Assembly (NCBI GenBank): GCA_023399595.1
Contig: JAEWOR010000061.1
Location: forward strand, 1 to 7,685
Source of the DNA: Bacteroidota bacterium
GTDB lineage: Bacteria > Bacteroidota > Bacteroidia > Flavobacteriales > Weeksellaceae
Length of the DNA: 7,685 bases
Reading direction: 5' to 3'
Part shown: piece after piece, positions 1 to 6,030 of the stretch
How the letters are laid out: each line of letters opens with the position of its first letter
Position numbering within the stretch: position 1 is the stretch's first letter
Program-made: the position numbers and the translations under genes
Notes under the pieces: model-generated
Databases searched by the model: none
The model's input: the letters and a program-made list of their open reading frames with translations, nothing else
What the model was told of the DNA's origin: nothing

Positions 1-1569
1 ATAGATTTAACAGAAGATATGCAGAGAGTTGGTGAAATAGGCAACAATCCTAAAGAACCAGACTCTGGAGAATATTGGACAGGAAATTATCAGGAAATCT
101 ATGCCGAAGTGATTTTACAAAACATCATAACAAAATCTCAAATAATAGATGTTGATTTAAAAACACAAGCTAAGAAACAGGAAAATAAAAAATCTGCTTC
201 TAGTGTTGAGAAAACTGAAACCTCGAAAAGTAGTTCTACTTGTTTTTGTAAAGATGAATATAAATTAATTTGGGGAAACAAACTTACATGTTCCCAAAGA
301 AAAAAAGTAGTCGAAGTCTGCAAAAATATATGGGGAGAGGGGCAAAAAATTGAAAAAGCAAATGAATTAATGGCAATTATGCATCTTGAAACTGTTGGTA
401 CATTTTCTCCATCAAAAAAGGGTGTTAGTAAAAGTGGAACAAGTTTTATAGGCTTAATTCAATTTAGTGAGTCTACTGCAAAAAAACTTGGTACATCTTA
501 TGCTGCTTTAGGGAAAATGACATTTAATGAGCAAATGGCTTATGTTGAAGAATATCTAAAACAAAATAAAGATAAGATGAATACTATTGTTGATTTTTAT
601 CTTCAAGTCATTAAACCAAGTGATGTAGGAAAAGGTAATGATAAAGAACATGCAGTCTTTGATGAAAGTATTAGTGTTCCTGATGGAGACGGTTCTAAAA
701 CTAGCCATGAACAACGATTAAAAAATATTAATACTGAACCATGGGTTACAAAATATGGATATTCATCTAATCCAACTTTCATGTTTGAAAATAATGAAAA
801 AATAAAAAGGAAAAGGTGGGTTTATACTAGACAAACATATGAAGAACGCTATGGAACAATTGGTGGTAAAACTCATATTTGGGAAATCGAAAAGGCATTA
901 AAAGATGAACATTATAAGCCAGGTGAAAATAATAAATATCTAGATATTTGCGAAGATAAGCCAGAAGAAAAAAAAGAAAGTAATGGACAATATCCTCCTT
1001 GGGTTGATATTGCAATAAAGGAAGAGGAAAAAATAATAAGAGAAAGCACACATTGTCAATATATTATAAATACTTATCATGGAAGTACTGATAATGCTCA
1101 TATGAAAAAATGCACAGGTAAAGGCAGAACTTATGATCATGAATGGTGTGCAGCTTTTGTAAATTATTGTCTAGAAACCTCTGATCATCAAAGTCAACAA
1201 GATCCAGGTGCAAGATGGTATAAAGACATAAATCGTGTAAAAAGAAACGCTAAAGGAGAACCATACCACACTGAAGAAATATGGGCTAAAAAACATGATA
1301 CAATGTATATTGGAGGTATTGTAGTTTGGGCTAATAATGCACATACTACAATTATCATAGGAATAGATAAAAGTAATCCCAGTAATTACATTTTTTTAGG
1401 TGGAAATCAGGATGATGGGGTTCGCTATTGGACTGCACCGAAGAATAAAATTCATAATTTCTGTTTATTTCCAATTGATTACTCTGGTGACTTAATACCA
1501 TTAGAACCAATTGAACCATCAGATTTAAGAAAAGGAGCTAAAAAATATGAACAAGGCTCAACAAATTAA
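1..1569 (+). CDS. Peptidoglycan-degrading effector, C-terminal part (transglycosylase-like + TIGR02594 peptidase); 5' partial
   Basis: The frame is open to the left edge (IDLTED precedes the Met codon at 19), so this is probably the C-terminal part of a longer protein. Residues here count that Met as 1. Residues 1-50, with YWTGNYQEIYAEV, are of no family I recognise. Residues 51-75 are a Lys/Ser/Thr linker ending KSSSTC. About 78-310 resembles the lysozyme-like fold of phage-type transglycosylases: LMAIMHLETVGTFSPS with Glu124 as likely catalytic acid, GLIQFSESTAKKLGTS, and a MTFNEQMAYVEEYL segment. About 326-485 matches TIGR02594/CHAP-like peptidases: PPWVDIA, EWCAAF with catalytic Cys377, NNAHTTIIIG with His442, and LGGNQDDGVRYW. 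The protein should cut both glycan strands and peptides of the cell wall. No signal peptide is visible, which fits delivery by a contact-dependent apparatus, but that is inference. The lipoprotein gene 21 bp downstream is the likely immunity gene. Domain calls are fairly secure; export route is not. Confidence 0.8.
   Translation: MDLTEDMQRVGEIGNNPKEPDSGEYWTGNYQEIYAEVILQNIITKSQIIDVDLKTQAKKQENKKSASSVEKTETSKSSSTCFCKDEYKLIWGNKLTCSQRKKVVEVCKNIWGEGQKIEKANELMAIMHLETVGTFSPSKKGVSKSGTSFIGLIQFSESTAKKLGTSYAALGKMTFNEQMAYVEEYLKQNKDKMNTIVDFYLQVIKPSDVGKGNDKEHAVFDESISVPDGDGSKTSHEQRLKNINTEPWVTKYGYSSNPTFMFENNEKIKRKRWVYTRQTYEERYGTIGGKTHIWEIEKALKDEHYKPGENNKYLDICEDKPEEKKESNGQYPPWVDIAIKEEEKIIRESTHCQYIINTYHGSTDNAHMKKCTGKGRTYDHEWCAAFVNYCLETSDHQSQQDPGARWYKDINRVKRNAKGEPYHTEEIWAKKHDTMYIGGIVVWANNAHTTIIIGIDKSNPSNYIFLGGNQDDGVRYWTAPKNKIHNFCLFPIDYSGDLIPLEPIEPSDLRKGAKKYEQGSTN
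190..243 (+). repeat. Toxin-linker direct repeat, copy 1
   Basis: This 54-bp stretch codes for the Ser/Thr/Lys linker just before the transglycosylase-like domain. By hand alignment 44 of 54 bases match the copy at 2845-2898, including an exact 18-bp run (aaaagtagttctacttgt, 226-243). Both copies lie in the same reading frame, 2655 bp (885 codons) apart. The position, directly upstream of the toxin domain in both genes, is that expected of a site where toxin tips are exchanged. Confidence 0.75.
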
Positions 1570-1590
1570 GAAAATTATTTTAATAGATAT

Positions 1591-2790
1591 ATGAAAAATA
1601 TTATTTTACTACAATTGATATTAATATCAATTTTAGTAGGTTGTCAAAAAAATAAAATTGAAGAAAAAATAAATATAACTCCAAAATCTAGCAGTAATAT
1701 GGAAGAAGATATTTTAAGAAAACAAATTTTAAATGGTTATTTGGTTAAGGAAAATGGGATGGATGGGGTAAATGATTACCTTTATAATAAAGAAGATTTT
1801 GAAGTTAATCAAAAAATCTCTTCTCAAATATTAAAAAACAATGGTTATATTCTTCCTTCATCTGATGATTTTAATAAAAAAGTAAAAGAAATTTTCAAAT
1901 TTGATTCTAATAAAAGTTTAATAAATTTTTTAATTGAATATCCATGTTCTAAGGAAAAAGAGGTATATCAAACAGATGGAAATTATGTTATAAGCAACAA
2001 CAACCCTTTGTTCATTGATAAAAATAACAGAATTTTGACTGAATCATTATTTATTCCGGAATTAATTGACTATAAAACAAAATATCCAAATATTGCGAAG
2101 GAAGAAGAAAGTTTGGCATCTGAAAAAAAAGATAATAATGGTACCTTACTAAGAATAATTAAATGGAAAGATTTTGCAGAATTAAATGAAATAAGAAATA
2201 ATAATATTCAAATATTAGTAAATCGAAATAAATTTTTATTCAATGACAACAAAGGCAGTTTTGCATGGCTACAATTCCATGACAAAATATTTTTGGAAGC
2301 CCTTATTAAAACTTTTGGATATGTTACAAATAGAGATTTGTTAGAATGGTATATTAAAAGAAATGGCATTGAAAAATACAATGGAAACTTAGAAGAGTAT
2401 TTAAAGGTATTTTATGTTAAAAATTGTGATAACAGTTTTGCAATACACAATGAAACTTTTACTTATATGGATTCTAATCCTGAAAAATATTCTAGAGAAA
2501 TATTAACTGTTTTAGAGGACATTAGAACTGAGAGAATTAAATTGGAAAATTTAAATTTTGAAGAAAAAACAAAACTTATAGCTTATTTACTTTATTTCGG
2601 AGAAAAGCATAAAGAAAAAACAGGATTAACATTTGCTTTCATGGGAACTTTTTATGAGCATTCATCTGAAGATTTGCAAAAGAAATATGATGATGAATTC
2701 AGAAAAAATAATTTTTATGGCTTACCAAATTTTGAAAAATTATGGAATGATGCCAAAACTGAAGGAGACGGAATTGGGTTGGATATGTAA
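1591..2790 (+). CDS. Putative immunity lipoprotein (paralogue of the gene at 6031-7227)
   Basis: A 399-aa protein with a lipoprotein signal peptide: Lys3, a hydrophobic core and a lipobox ILVGC with lipidated Cys18. The residues after Cys (QKNKIEE) lack the acidic run known as the flavobacterial surface-export signal, so the mature protein probably faces the periplasm. The rest is soluble, Asn/Lys/Glu-rich and of no family I can name. Motifs shared with the 398-aa protein at 6031-7227 include PELIDY (156-161), IIKW (189-192), LVNRNKFLFN (209-218), a W-x-x-F-x-D-x-x-FLE stretch (226-236), NCDNSFAIH (278-286) and NNFYGLPN (373-380). The gene starts 21 bp after the effector stop, and this order together with a periplasmic lipoprotein suggests immunity against that peptidoglycan hydrolase. 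Met1 was chosen because it gives a complete signal peptide; no clear ribosome binding site is seen, as is usual in Bacteroidota. The immunity role is inferred from position. Confidence 0.75.
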   Translation: MKNIILLQLILISILVGCQKNKIEEKINITPKSSSNMEEDILRKQILNGYLVKENGMDGVNDYLYNKEDFEVNQKISSQILKNNGYILPSSDDFNKKVKEIFKFDSNKSLINFLIEYPCSKEKEVYQTDGNYVISNNNPLFIDKNNRILTESLFIPELIDYKTKYPNIAKEEESLASEKKDNNGTLLRIIKWKDFAELNEIRNNNIQILVNRNKFLFNDNKGSFAWLQFHDKIFLEALIKTFGYVTNRDLLEWYIKRNGIEKYNGNLEEYLKVFYVKNCDNSFAIHNETFTYMDSNPEKYSREILTVLEDIRTERIKLENLNFEEKTKLIAYLLYFGEKHKEKTGLTFAFMGTFYEHSSEDLQKKYDDEFRKNNFYGLPNFEKLWNDAKTEGDGIGLDM

Positions 2791-2824
2791 TCTATTAAAT
2801 AACGTTATGTTTTAAAAGCTGAAG
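2791..2824 (+). repeat. Junction direct repeat, copy 1 (before the orphan toxin cassette)
   Basis: The gap after the first immunity gene runs into the orphan effector frame. About 27 of 34 bases match 5021-5054 by hand alignment, including an exact 12-bp run (ttatgttttaaa). The in-frame translation after the stop at 2800-2802 is RYVLKAEVKK. It aligns with the DLKTQAKK segment just before the linker of the effector at 1-1569, so part of this gap appears to be a remnant of effector coding sequence. Confidence 0.5.
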
Positions 2825-3852
2825 TGAAGAAAACGCAAAACACTAGAACTGCTAGTAATGTTTGGAAAACAGAAACCACTAAAAGTAGTTCTACTTGTCC
2901 ACTTTGTACCAATAAAGTAACTTATGAAGAATTAAGAGAAGTATTTAAAGATGGTAGCGAAACATTAATGAAAGAATGTTTACCATATATAAATAAATAT
3001 TTTGAAAAATTTAAAATAAATACTTGTGCAAAAAAAGCTCATTTCTTTGCACAAGTTAGGGTTGAGACAGATTTTGTTGTTTTAACTGAAAATTTAAAAT
3101 ATAGTTATGAAACACTGTTCAATAGTGATTTAAAATATTATAAAGGAAATGCTGAAAGATGTAAAAGAGATGCAAAACAAGAAAAACCAATTGGTAATAA
3201 TGCGTATGGGACAAGGTTTACGAATAGACCAAACACAGATGATGGATATAATTTCAGAGGTAGAGGACTAATAATGGTAACTGGAAGATCTAATTATGAA
3301 GCTTTTCAAAGATTTTATGATAGTAATATTACACTTTTAGGATTAGAAAAAATAATATTTGTTACATTAAATAAAAAATACCAAGAAGAAAAACCTGAAA
3401 AATTAGCAGAACCAATTAATGGCGTTCTTTCAGCAATTCATTATTGGGTATCAAAGGGTTTAAATACAGTAATTGATAAGGGAAAAGTGGAAGAAGATGT
3501 AATAAATTTAATTGTTGATGCTATAAATAAAAATACATCATCAAGAGATAAAAGAAGAGCTTCATATCAAGGTGGAAAATATATCTTCAAGAAAAAAGAA
3601 AAAGAATATAAAATTGGTACAAAAAAAACATTCAGAGTTGATGAATGTTTATTATATAAAGTAGAGAAAAAAGAACAGAAAAAAACTACAAAACGTGCTC
3701 CTTGGATGCCATTCGCACTAGGAGAAATTGGGCAAAAAGCTATATTGGGAGCTAAGCAAAATAATCCAAGGATTAATGAATATTTTAATGCTTCCACAAA
3801 TGGAAAAGGATTAAATGAAGAAACAAACTGGTGTGGAGCATTTACAAGTTGA
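2824..3852 (+). CDS. Orphan effector cassette: linker + GH19-type lysozyme/chitinase domain + start of TIGR02594 peptidase
   Basis: 342 codons from a GTG at 2824 to an in-frame TGA. Residues 9-25 repeat the linker of the upstream effector (KTETTKSSSTC). About 26-235 fits a glycoside hydrolase family 19 / lysozyme-like domain: AHFFAQVRVETDF with likely catalytic Glu81, TENLKYSYETLF with Glu89, NAYGTRFTNRP, and the signature DGYNFRGRGLIMVTGRSNY (140-158), then AIHYW. It should cleave the glycan chain of peptidoglycan. From 292 a TIGR02594 domain begins: APWMPFALGEIGQ, NNPRINEY, and NWCGAF with catalytic Cys337. It is cut at residue 343 by TGA. There is no signal peptide or N-terminal delivery region. 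The GTG is only the first possible start in a frame that opens at 2803, and the first in-frame ATG is at 2968 inside the domain region. It is therefore doubtful that this is expressed as it stands. Confidence 0.7.
   Translation: MKKTQNTRTASNVWKTETTKSSSTCPLCTNKVTYEELREVFKDGSETLMKECLPYINKYFEKFKINTCAKKAHFFAQVRVETDFVVLTENLKYSYETLFNSDLKYYKGNAERCKRDAKQEKPIGNNAYGTRFTNRPNTDDGYNFRGRGLIMVTGRSNYEAFQRFYDSNITLLGLEKIIFVTLNKKYQEEKPEKLAEPINGVLSAIHYWVSKGLNTVIDKGKVEEDVINLIVDAINKNTSSRDKRRASYQGGKYIFKKKEKEYKIGTKKTFRVDECLLYKVEKKEQKKTTKRAPWMPFALGEIGQKAILGAKQNNPRINEYFNASTNGKGLNEETNWCGAFTS
2845..2898 (+). repeat. Toxin-linker direct repeat, copy 2
   Basis: This is the partner of the repeat at 190-243, in the same reading frame. 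It encodes the linker directly before the GH19-type domain. The exact 18-bp core lies at 2881-2898. Protein similarity continues leftward to about 2812 (LKAEVKK against LKTQAKK), after which homology to the delivery part stops. Confidence 0.75.
3850..3852 (+). other. In-frame TGA at a conserved Trp position
   Basis: The codon lies 6 residues after the WC of the catalytic Cys motif, where TIGR02594 proteins usually have Trp and the upstream effector has Tyr384 (AAFVNYCL). Every other Trp in the window that I checked is TGG, and all other genes end in TAA or TAG. A local nonsense change therefore fits better than a recoded genetic code. The base after the stop is T, and I see no clear hairpin downstream that would suggest selenocysteine insertion. 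Confidence 0.7.
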
Positions 3853-3855
3853 TGT

Positions 3856-4179
3856 ATGGTACAAGCTGGATATACACCTCCGCCAGTATCTTGTAGAGCA
3901 GCAATCTGGCAATTTTGGAAACAAAATAAACCTATATACGGTTCTGCTGCTGTAATTGATTGGGATAGTAATGAAAAAGCTAATCAAGAAGTCCAAGGTG
4001 GATATTGGGAGTCAGTTACAAATGAACAATCACAATCTGTTGCATGCTTAGTATCATTTTTACTGGAGCATTACTCTCTTTCAATGAATGACATTAAAGT
4101 ACATGAAGAATTATGTGCTAAAACAAAAGGAGAAGGTAAAACTGTGTATGATGCCATACTTCCATTATTAAAAAAATAA
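3856..4179 (+). CDS. C-terminal fragment of the interrupted effector: end of peptidase start joined to amidase-like tail
   Basis: 107 codons follow the TGA; the ATG at 3856 lies two codons after it and is not a convincing independent start. Residues 1 to about 36 (MVQAGYTPPP to KPIYGSAAVIDW) continue the TIGR02594 domain. The expected next elements, a catalytic His in an H-V/T-x-x-x-x-G context and an LGGNQ motif, are absent. Instead residues about 37-107 look like the end of an Amidase_2-type N-acetylmuramoyl-L-alanine amidase: VTNEQSQSVACLVSFLL, a YSLSMNDIKVHEELCAKT stretch (73-90) recalling the L-x-x-x-D-I-x-x-H-E-D motif with His83, and GEGKTVYDAILPLL. The zinc-binding N-terminal half of such an amidase is missing, so this part should be inactive alone. 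The amidase assignment is from motif memory and moderately sure. The lipoprotein gene at 4196 follows after 16 bp. Confidence 0.55.
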   Translation: MVQAGYTPPPVSCRAAIWQFWKQNKPIYGSAAVIDWDSNEKANQEVQGGYWESVTNEQSQSVACLVSFLLEHYSLSMNDIKVHEELCAKTKGEGKTVYDAILPLLKK

Positions 4180-4195
4180 CATATAAGTAAAAATT

Positions 4196-5011
4196 ATGAG
4201 CTCACTTTCAAAATTATTGATTTTCACTGGTCTAATCACCTTAAGTAGTTTAACTGTAAATGCTTGTTCCAAAAGTACTGTTGAACCATCAAATTTAGAT
4301 AAAAAAAAGGTAGAAAAAATTGTAAAAAAGGATACCTTAATTGCTGATAAGCAATTATTTTTCCAATTACCATCTTTATTACAACTTGCTGAAAAATCTC
4401 CTATTTTAAAAAAAGAAGGATTTGGAAATGAAGCTGAAACAAAATTTATTGTAGGAAATGTAATTATTTTATCATTTGATAAAAAATTGGTTTATTTAAA
4501 TCTTTTACCAAAGACTACTGAAGATGACACATATATTATTCATTTAATGGAACAAGATTTAAAAAATAATACTACTAAAATTATTAAAGAATGGTTTATT
4601 AATAACTCCGAAGGGAGTGAAATTAATTTAGTGGATTTTTATGAAAGTAGTAAAAATGAAATCTCAGAAATATTCAAAAACCATAATCTACAATCTATAG
4701 GTAAAAAACTTATTTTTAAACCATACAGCTCTGTTAAAAATATTAAGATCAAAAAAATTTTTGAGACTACAAACGATGAATTAGAAATTAAAACATTAGA
4801 TATTTTAGAAAATGATAAACGAGCAATCTCACTTAAACAAAACTCAAAAAATACTTTCTGTATAGAATGTAATTCGCTTAAAATCTATCAAGCAGATTTT
4901 ATTGGGCAAATTTCTATTGAAAATGAAAATCATAAAATACTCGTTTTAGGATTATTGGAGCGTATAAATCTCTCACCTAGTGCAATTCATATTAGGTTTG
5001 TTTATTTATAA
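4196..5011 (+). CDS. Putative immunity lipoprotein or periplasmic protein, unknown family
   Basis: 271 aa. The N-terminus (MSSLSKLLIF, then a hydrophobic stretch to about residue 20) is a signal peptide. VNAC gives a plausible though imperfect lipobox with Cys24; cleavage by signal peptidase I after Ala23 is the alternative. The mature part starts with a Lys/Asp-rich spacer and has alternating hydrophobic strands (FIVGNVIILSF, KLVYLNLLP), so it is probably beta-rich. Near the end two Cys (FCIECN) lie close together. I do not recognise the family. Its place 16 bp after the interrupted GH19 effector makes it the natural candidate for that toxin's immunity protein. No independent promoter is visible in the gap. 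Confidence 0.65.
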   Translation: MSSLSKLLIFTGLITLSSLTVNACSKSTVEPSNLDKKKVEKIVKKDTLIADKQLFFQLPSLLQLAEKSPILKKEGFGNEAETKFIVGNVIILSFDKKLVYLNLLPKTTEDDTYIIHLMEQDLKNNTTKIIKEWFINNSEGSEINLVDFYESSKNEISEIFKNHNLQSIGKKLIFKPYSSVKNIKIKKIFETTNDELEIKTLDILENDKRAISLKQNSKNTFCIECNSLKIYQADFIGQISIENENHKILVLGLLERINLSPSAIHIRFVYL

Positions 5012-5020
5012 AAATATAGA

Positions 5021-5054
5021 TCAATCAAATAATATTATGTTTTAAATGCTTAAA
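5021..5054 (+). repeat. Junction direct repeat, copy 2 (overlapping the start of the MORN-like lipoprotein gene)
   Basis: This is the second copy of the 34-bp element at 2791-2824, with about 27 of 34 identical bases by hand alignment. Here the last part contributes the ATG (5046) and first codons of the next lipoprotein gene. Read in the other copy's frame it gives YYVLNA-stop, against RYVLKAEV at copy 1. It may be a second decayed remnant of effector coding sequence or a shared leader. Confidence 0.45.
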
Positions 5055-6020
5055 AAATTCCCAATCATTATATTCTGTATTTTTATATTTCTATCATGTA
5101 AAAAAAATATAAATGCTCAAGATCTATCTACCAAAAAAGAGTTGAAAAATGATACAATCGAGATAAATTATTATTCCAATAAAAAAATTAAAGATGTTTT
5201 ATTGTCCGAATACAAAGGAGAGAAGAATGTTAAATTATTTTTTTCACAAAATGGATTACTTATATCTAAAACAACTAATCTCAATCAATATCCTCAAATA
5301 AATTCAGAATATAATAACAAAGGTAAAGTTATACACCAATGGACAGAAGGTGAAATTGGAGGGTGTATTGGATTAAAAGACAAGGAGTATTTTTGGAATA
5401 ATCAAGGTGCTTTAATCAAAGAAATAATACATAAAAATACAAATGCAAGTTGTAGTGAGAAAATTCTTATAAGAAACGAAAAAGAATATTATGAAAATTC
5501 AAAAACTATTAAGACAATAAAAAATTTTCATGAAAGTTATGAAGGTAGCGAAGATTGTCCATGTGGAGAATGGTCAAGCTACGATAAAAATGGAAAATTA
5601 ATTAATCAAAAAAAATACAAATCTTGTGAAGATTTTCCATCTTGTAGTACAAATAATGAATCGCTAAACACATCTCTTTCAGAGAAGTGGCTTGGAAACT
5701 TTCAATTAACTTTACATGGCAAAGGAGCTCGAGAAGGAAATGAATATAATGTTAATCTAATAATTAATAAAGAAAATGTAATTTTTGAGTTAGAGGGATA
5801 TCAGGTATATCAAAATTTTATTTTAGAAGCTTCAGAAATCAGTAATGGAATAAAGTTGACATATAAAGAATCAATTGATGAGACTAAATCTTGGGCATTA
5901 GAGAAAACTAAAGACTTTGGTATTATTACATACAAAAATGGTAAGTATTTTTGGGATAGTCCATATCTTGACATAAGTTTTTCAGATGGTAAAAAGTTCG
6001 TATATGAACTTAAAAAATAG
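5046..6020 (+). CDS. Lipoprotein with MORN-like repeats and a C-terminal beta-rich domain; putative immunity protein
   Basis: 324 aa with signal peptide MLKKFPIIIFCIFIFLSC and lipidated Cys18. Residues about 38-192 hold a series of short repeats of the pattern Y/F-x-x-x-G-x-L/V-I: INYYSNKKIKDVL, LFFSQNGLLIS, SEYNNKGKVIHQW, EYFWNNQGALIKE, EYYENSKTIKTI and WSSYDKNGKLINQ. These resemble the MORN-variant repeats of YwqK-type proteins, which are common among immunity proteins and Bacteroidota lipoproteins. Cys-rich patches (GGCIG, DCPCGEW, YKSCEDFPSC) interrupt them. Residues 212-324 form a separate domain beginning EKWLGNFQLTLHG and ending with SDGKKFVYEL, similar to the W-x-G-x-[YF]-x-L type domain often called DUF5991; that match is from memory. 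No ligand or partner can be told from sequence. The stop is 10 bp before the next start, so cotranslation is likely. Confidence 0.7.
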   Translation: MLKKFPIIIFCIFIFLSCKKNINAQDLSTKKELKNDTIEINYYSNKKIKDVLLSEYKGEKNVKLFFSQNGLLISKTTNLNQYPQINSEYNNKGKVIHQWTEGEIGGCIGLKDKEYFWNNQGALIKEIIHKNTNASCSEKILIRNEKEYYENSKTIKTIKNFHESYEGSEDCPCGEWSSYDKNGKLINQKKYKSCEDFPSCSTNNESLNTSLSEKWLGNFQLTLHGKGAREGNEYNVNLIINKENVIFELEGYQVYQNFILEASEISNGIKLTYKESIDETKSWALEKTKDFGIITYKNGKYFWDSPYLDISFSDGKKFVYELKK

Positions 6021-6030
6021 AATCAGTTTC

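Larger units (their letters stand above)
2824..4179 (+). pseudogene. Interrupted GH19 / TIGR02594 / amidase-tail effector (whole reading frame)
   Basis: The two frames at 2824-3852 and 3856-4179 are a single frame broken by one TGA codon. Read through, they give 451 residues with no other defect in frame. The protein context around the stop, WCGAFTS-stop-CMVQAGY, fits the TIGR02594 pattern W-C-x-x-F-x-x-W-C, so the stop most likely replaced TGG. With the missing N-terminal delivery part and the mismatched C-terminus, the simplest reading is a displaced, decaying toxin cassette. Readthrough or a sequencing error are alternatives. Confidence 0.6.

Noticed and set aside
138..1140. Minus-strand frames of 61-74 residues opposite the first effector
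   Set aside because: They are Phe/Leu/Ser-rich antisense shadows of Lys/Glu-rich coding sequence, with no start signals or domains.
2800..2807. TAACGTTA palindrome in the gap after the first immunity gene
   Set aside because: Eight bases with no loop or T-run; too short for a terminator and likely by chance in AT-rich DNA.
2633..2815. Second forward frame overlapping the end of the first immunity gene
   Set aside because: It lies almost wholly inside the lipoprotein gene in another frame, with no signal or family resemblance.
3850..3900. TGA followed by TGT as a possible selenocysteine codon
   Set aside because: The family has Trp in this position and I could not find a convincing hairpin straight after the codon.
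3567..3996. Minus-strand frames opposite the orphan effector
   Set aside because: They are shadows of the GH19/peptidase frame, whose domain motifs are clear on the + strand.
5012..5045. Flavobacterial promoter (TTG and TAnnTTTG motifs) in the gap
   Set aside because: No TAnnTTTG match with a spaced upstream TTG was found here or in the other short gaps; a single transcript from outside the window is more likely.
5986..6030. Upstream start for the second paralogue lipoprotein
   Set aside because: It would overlap the previous gene and place polar residues before the signal peptide; the start at 6031 gives a standard lipoprotein signal and a length matching the paralogue.
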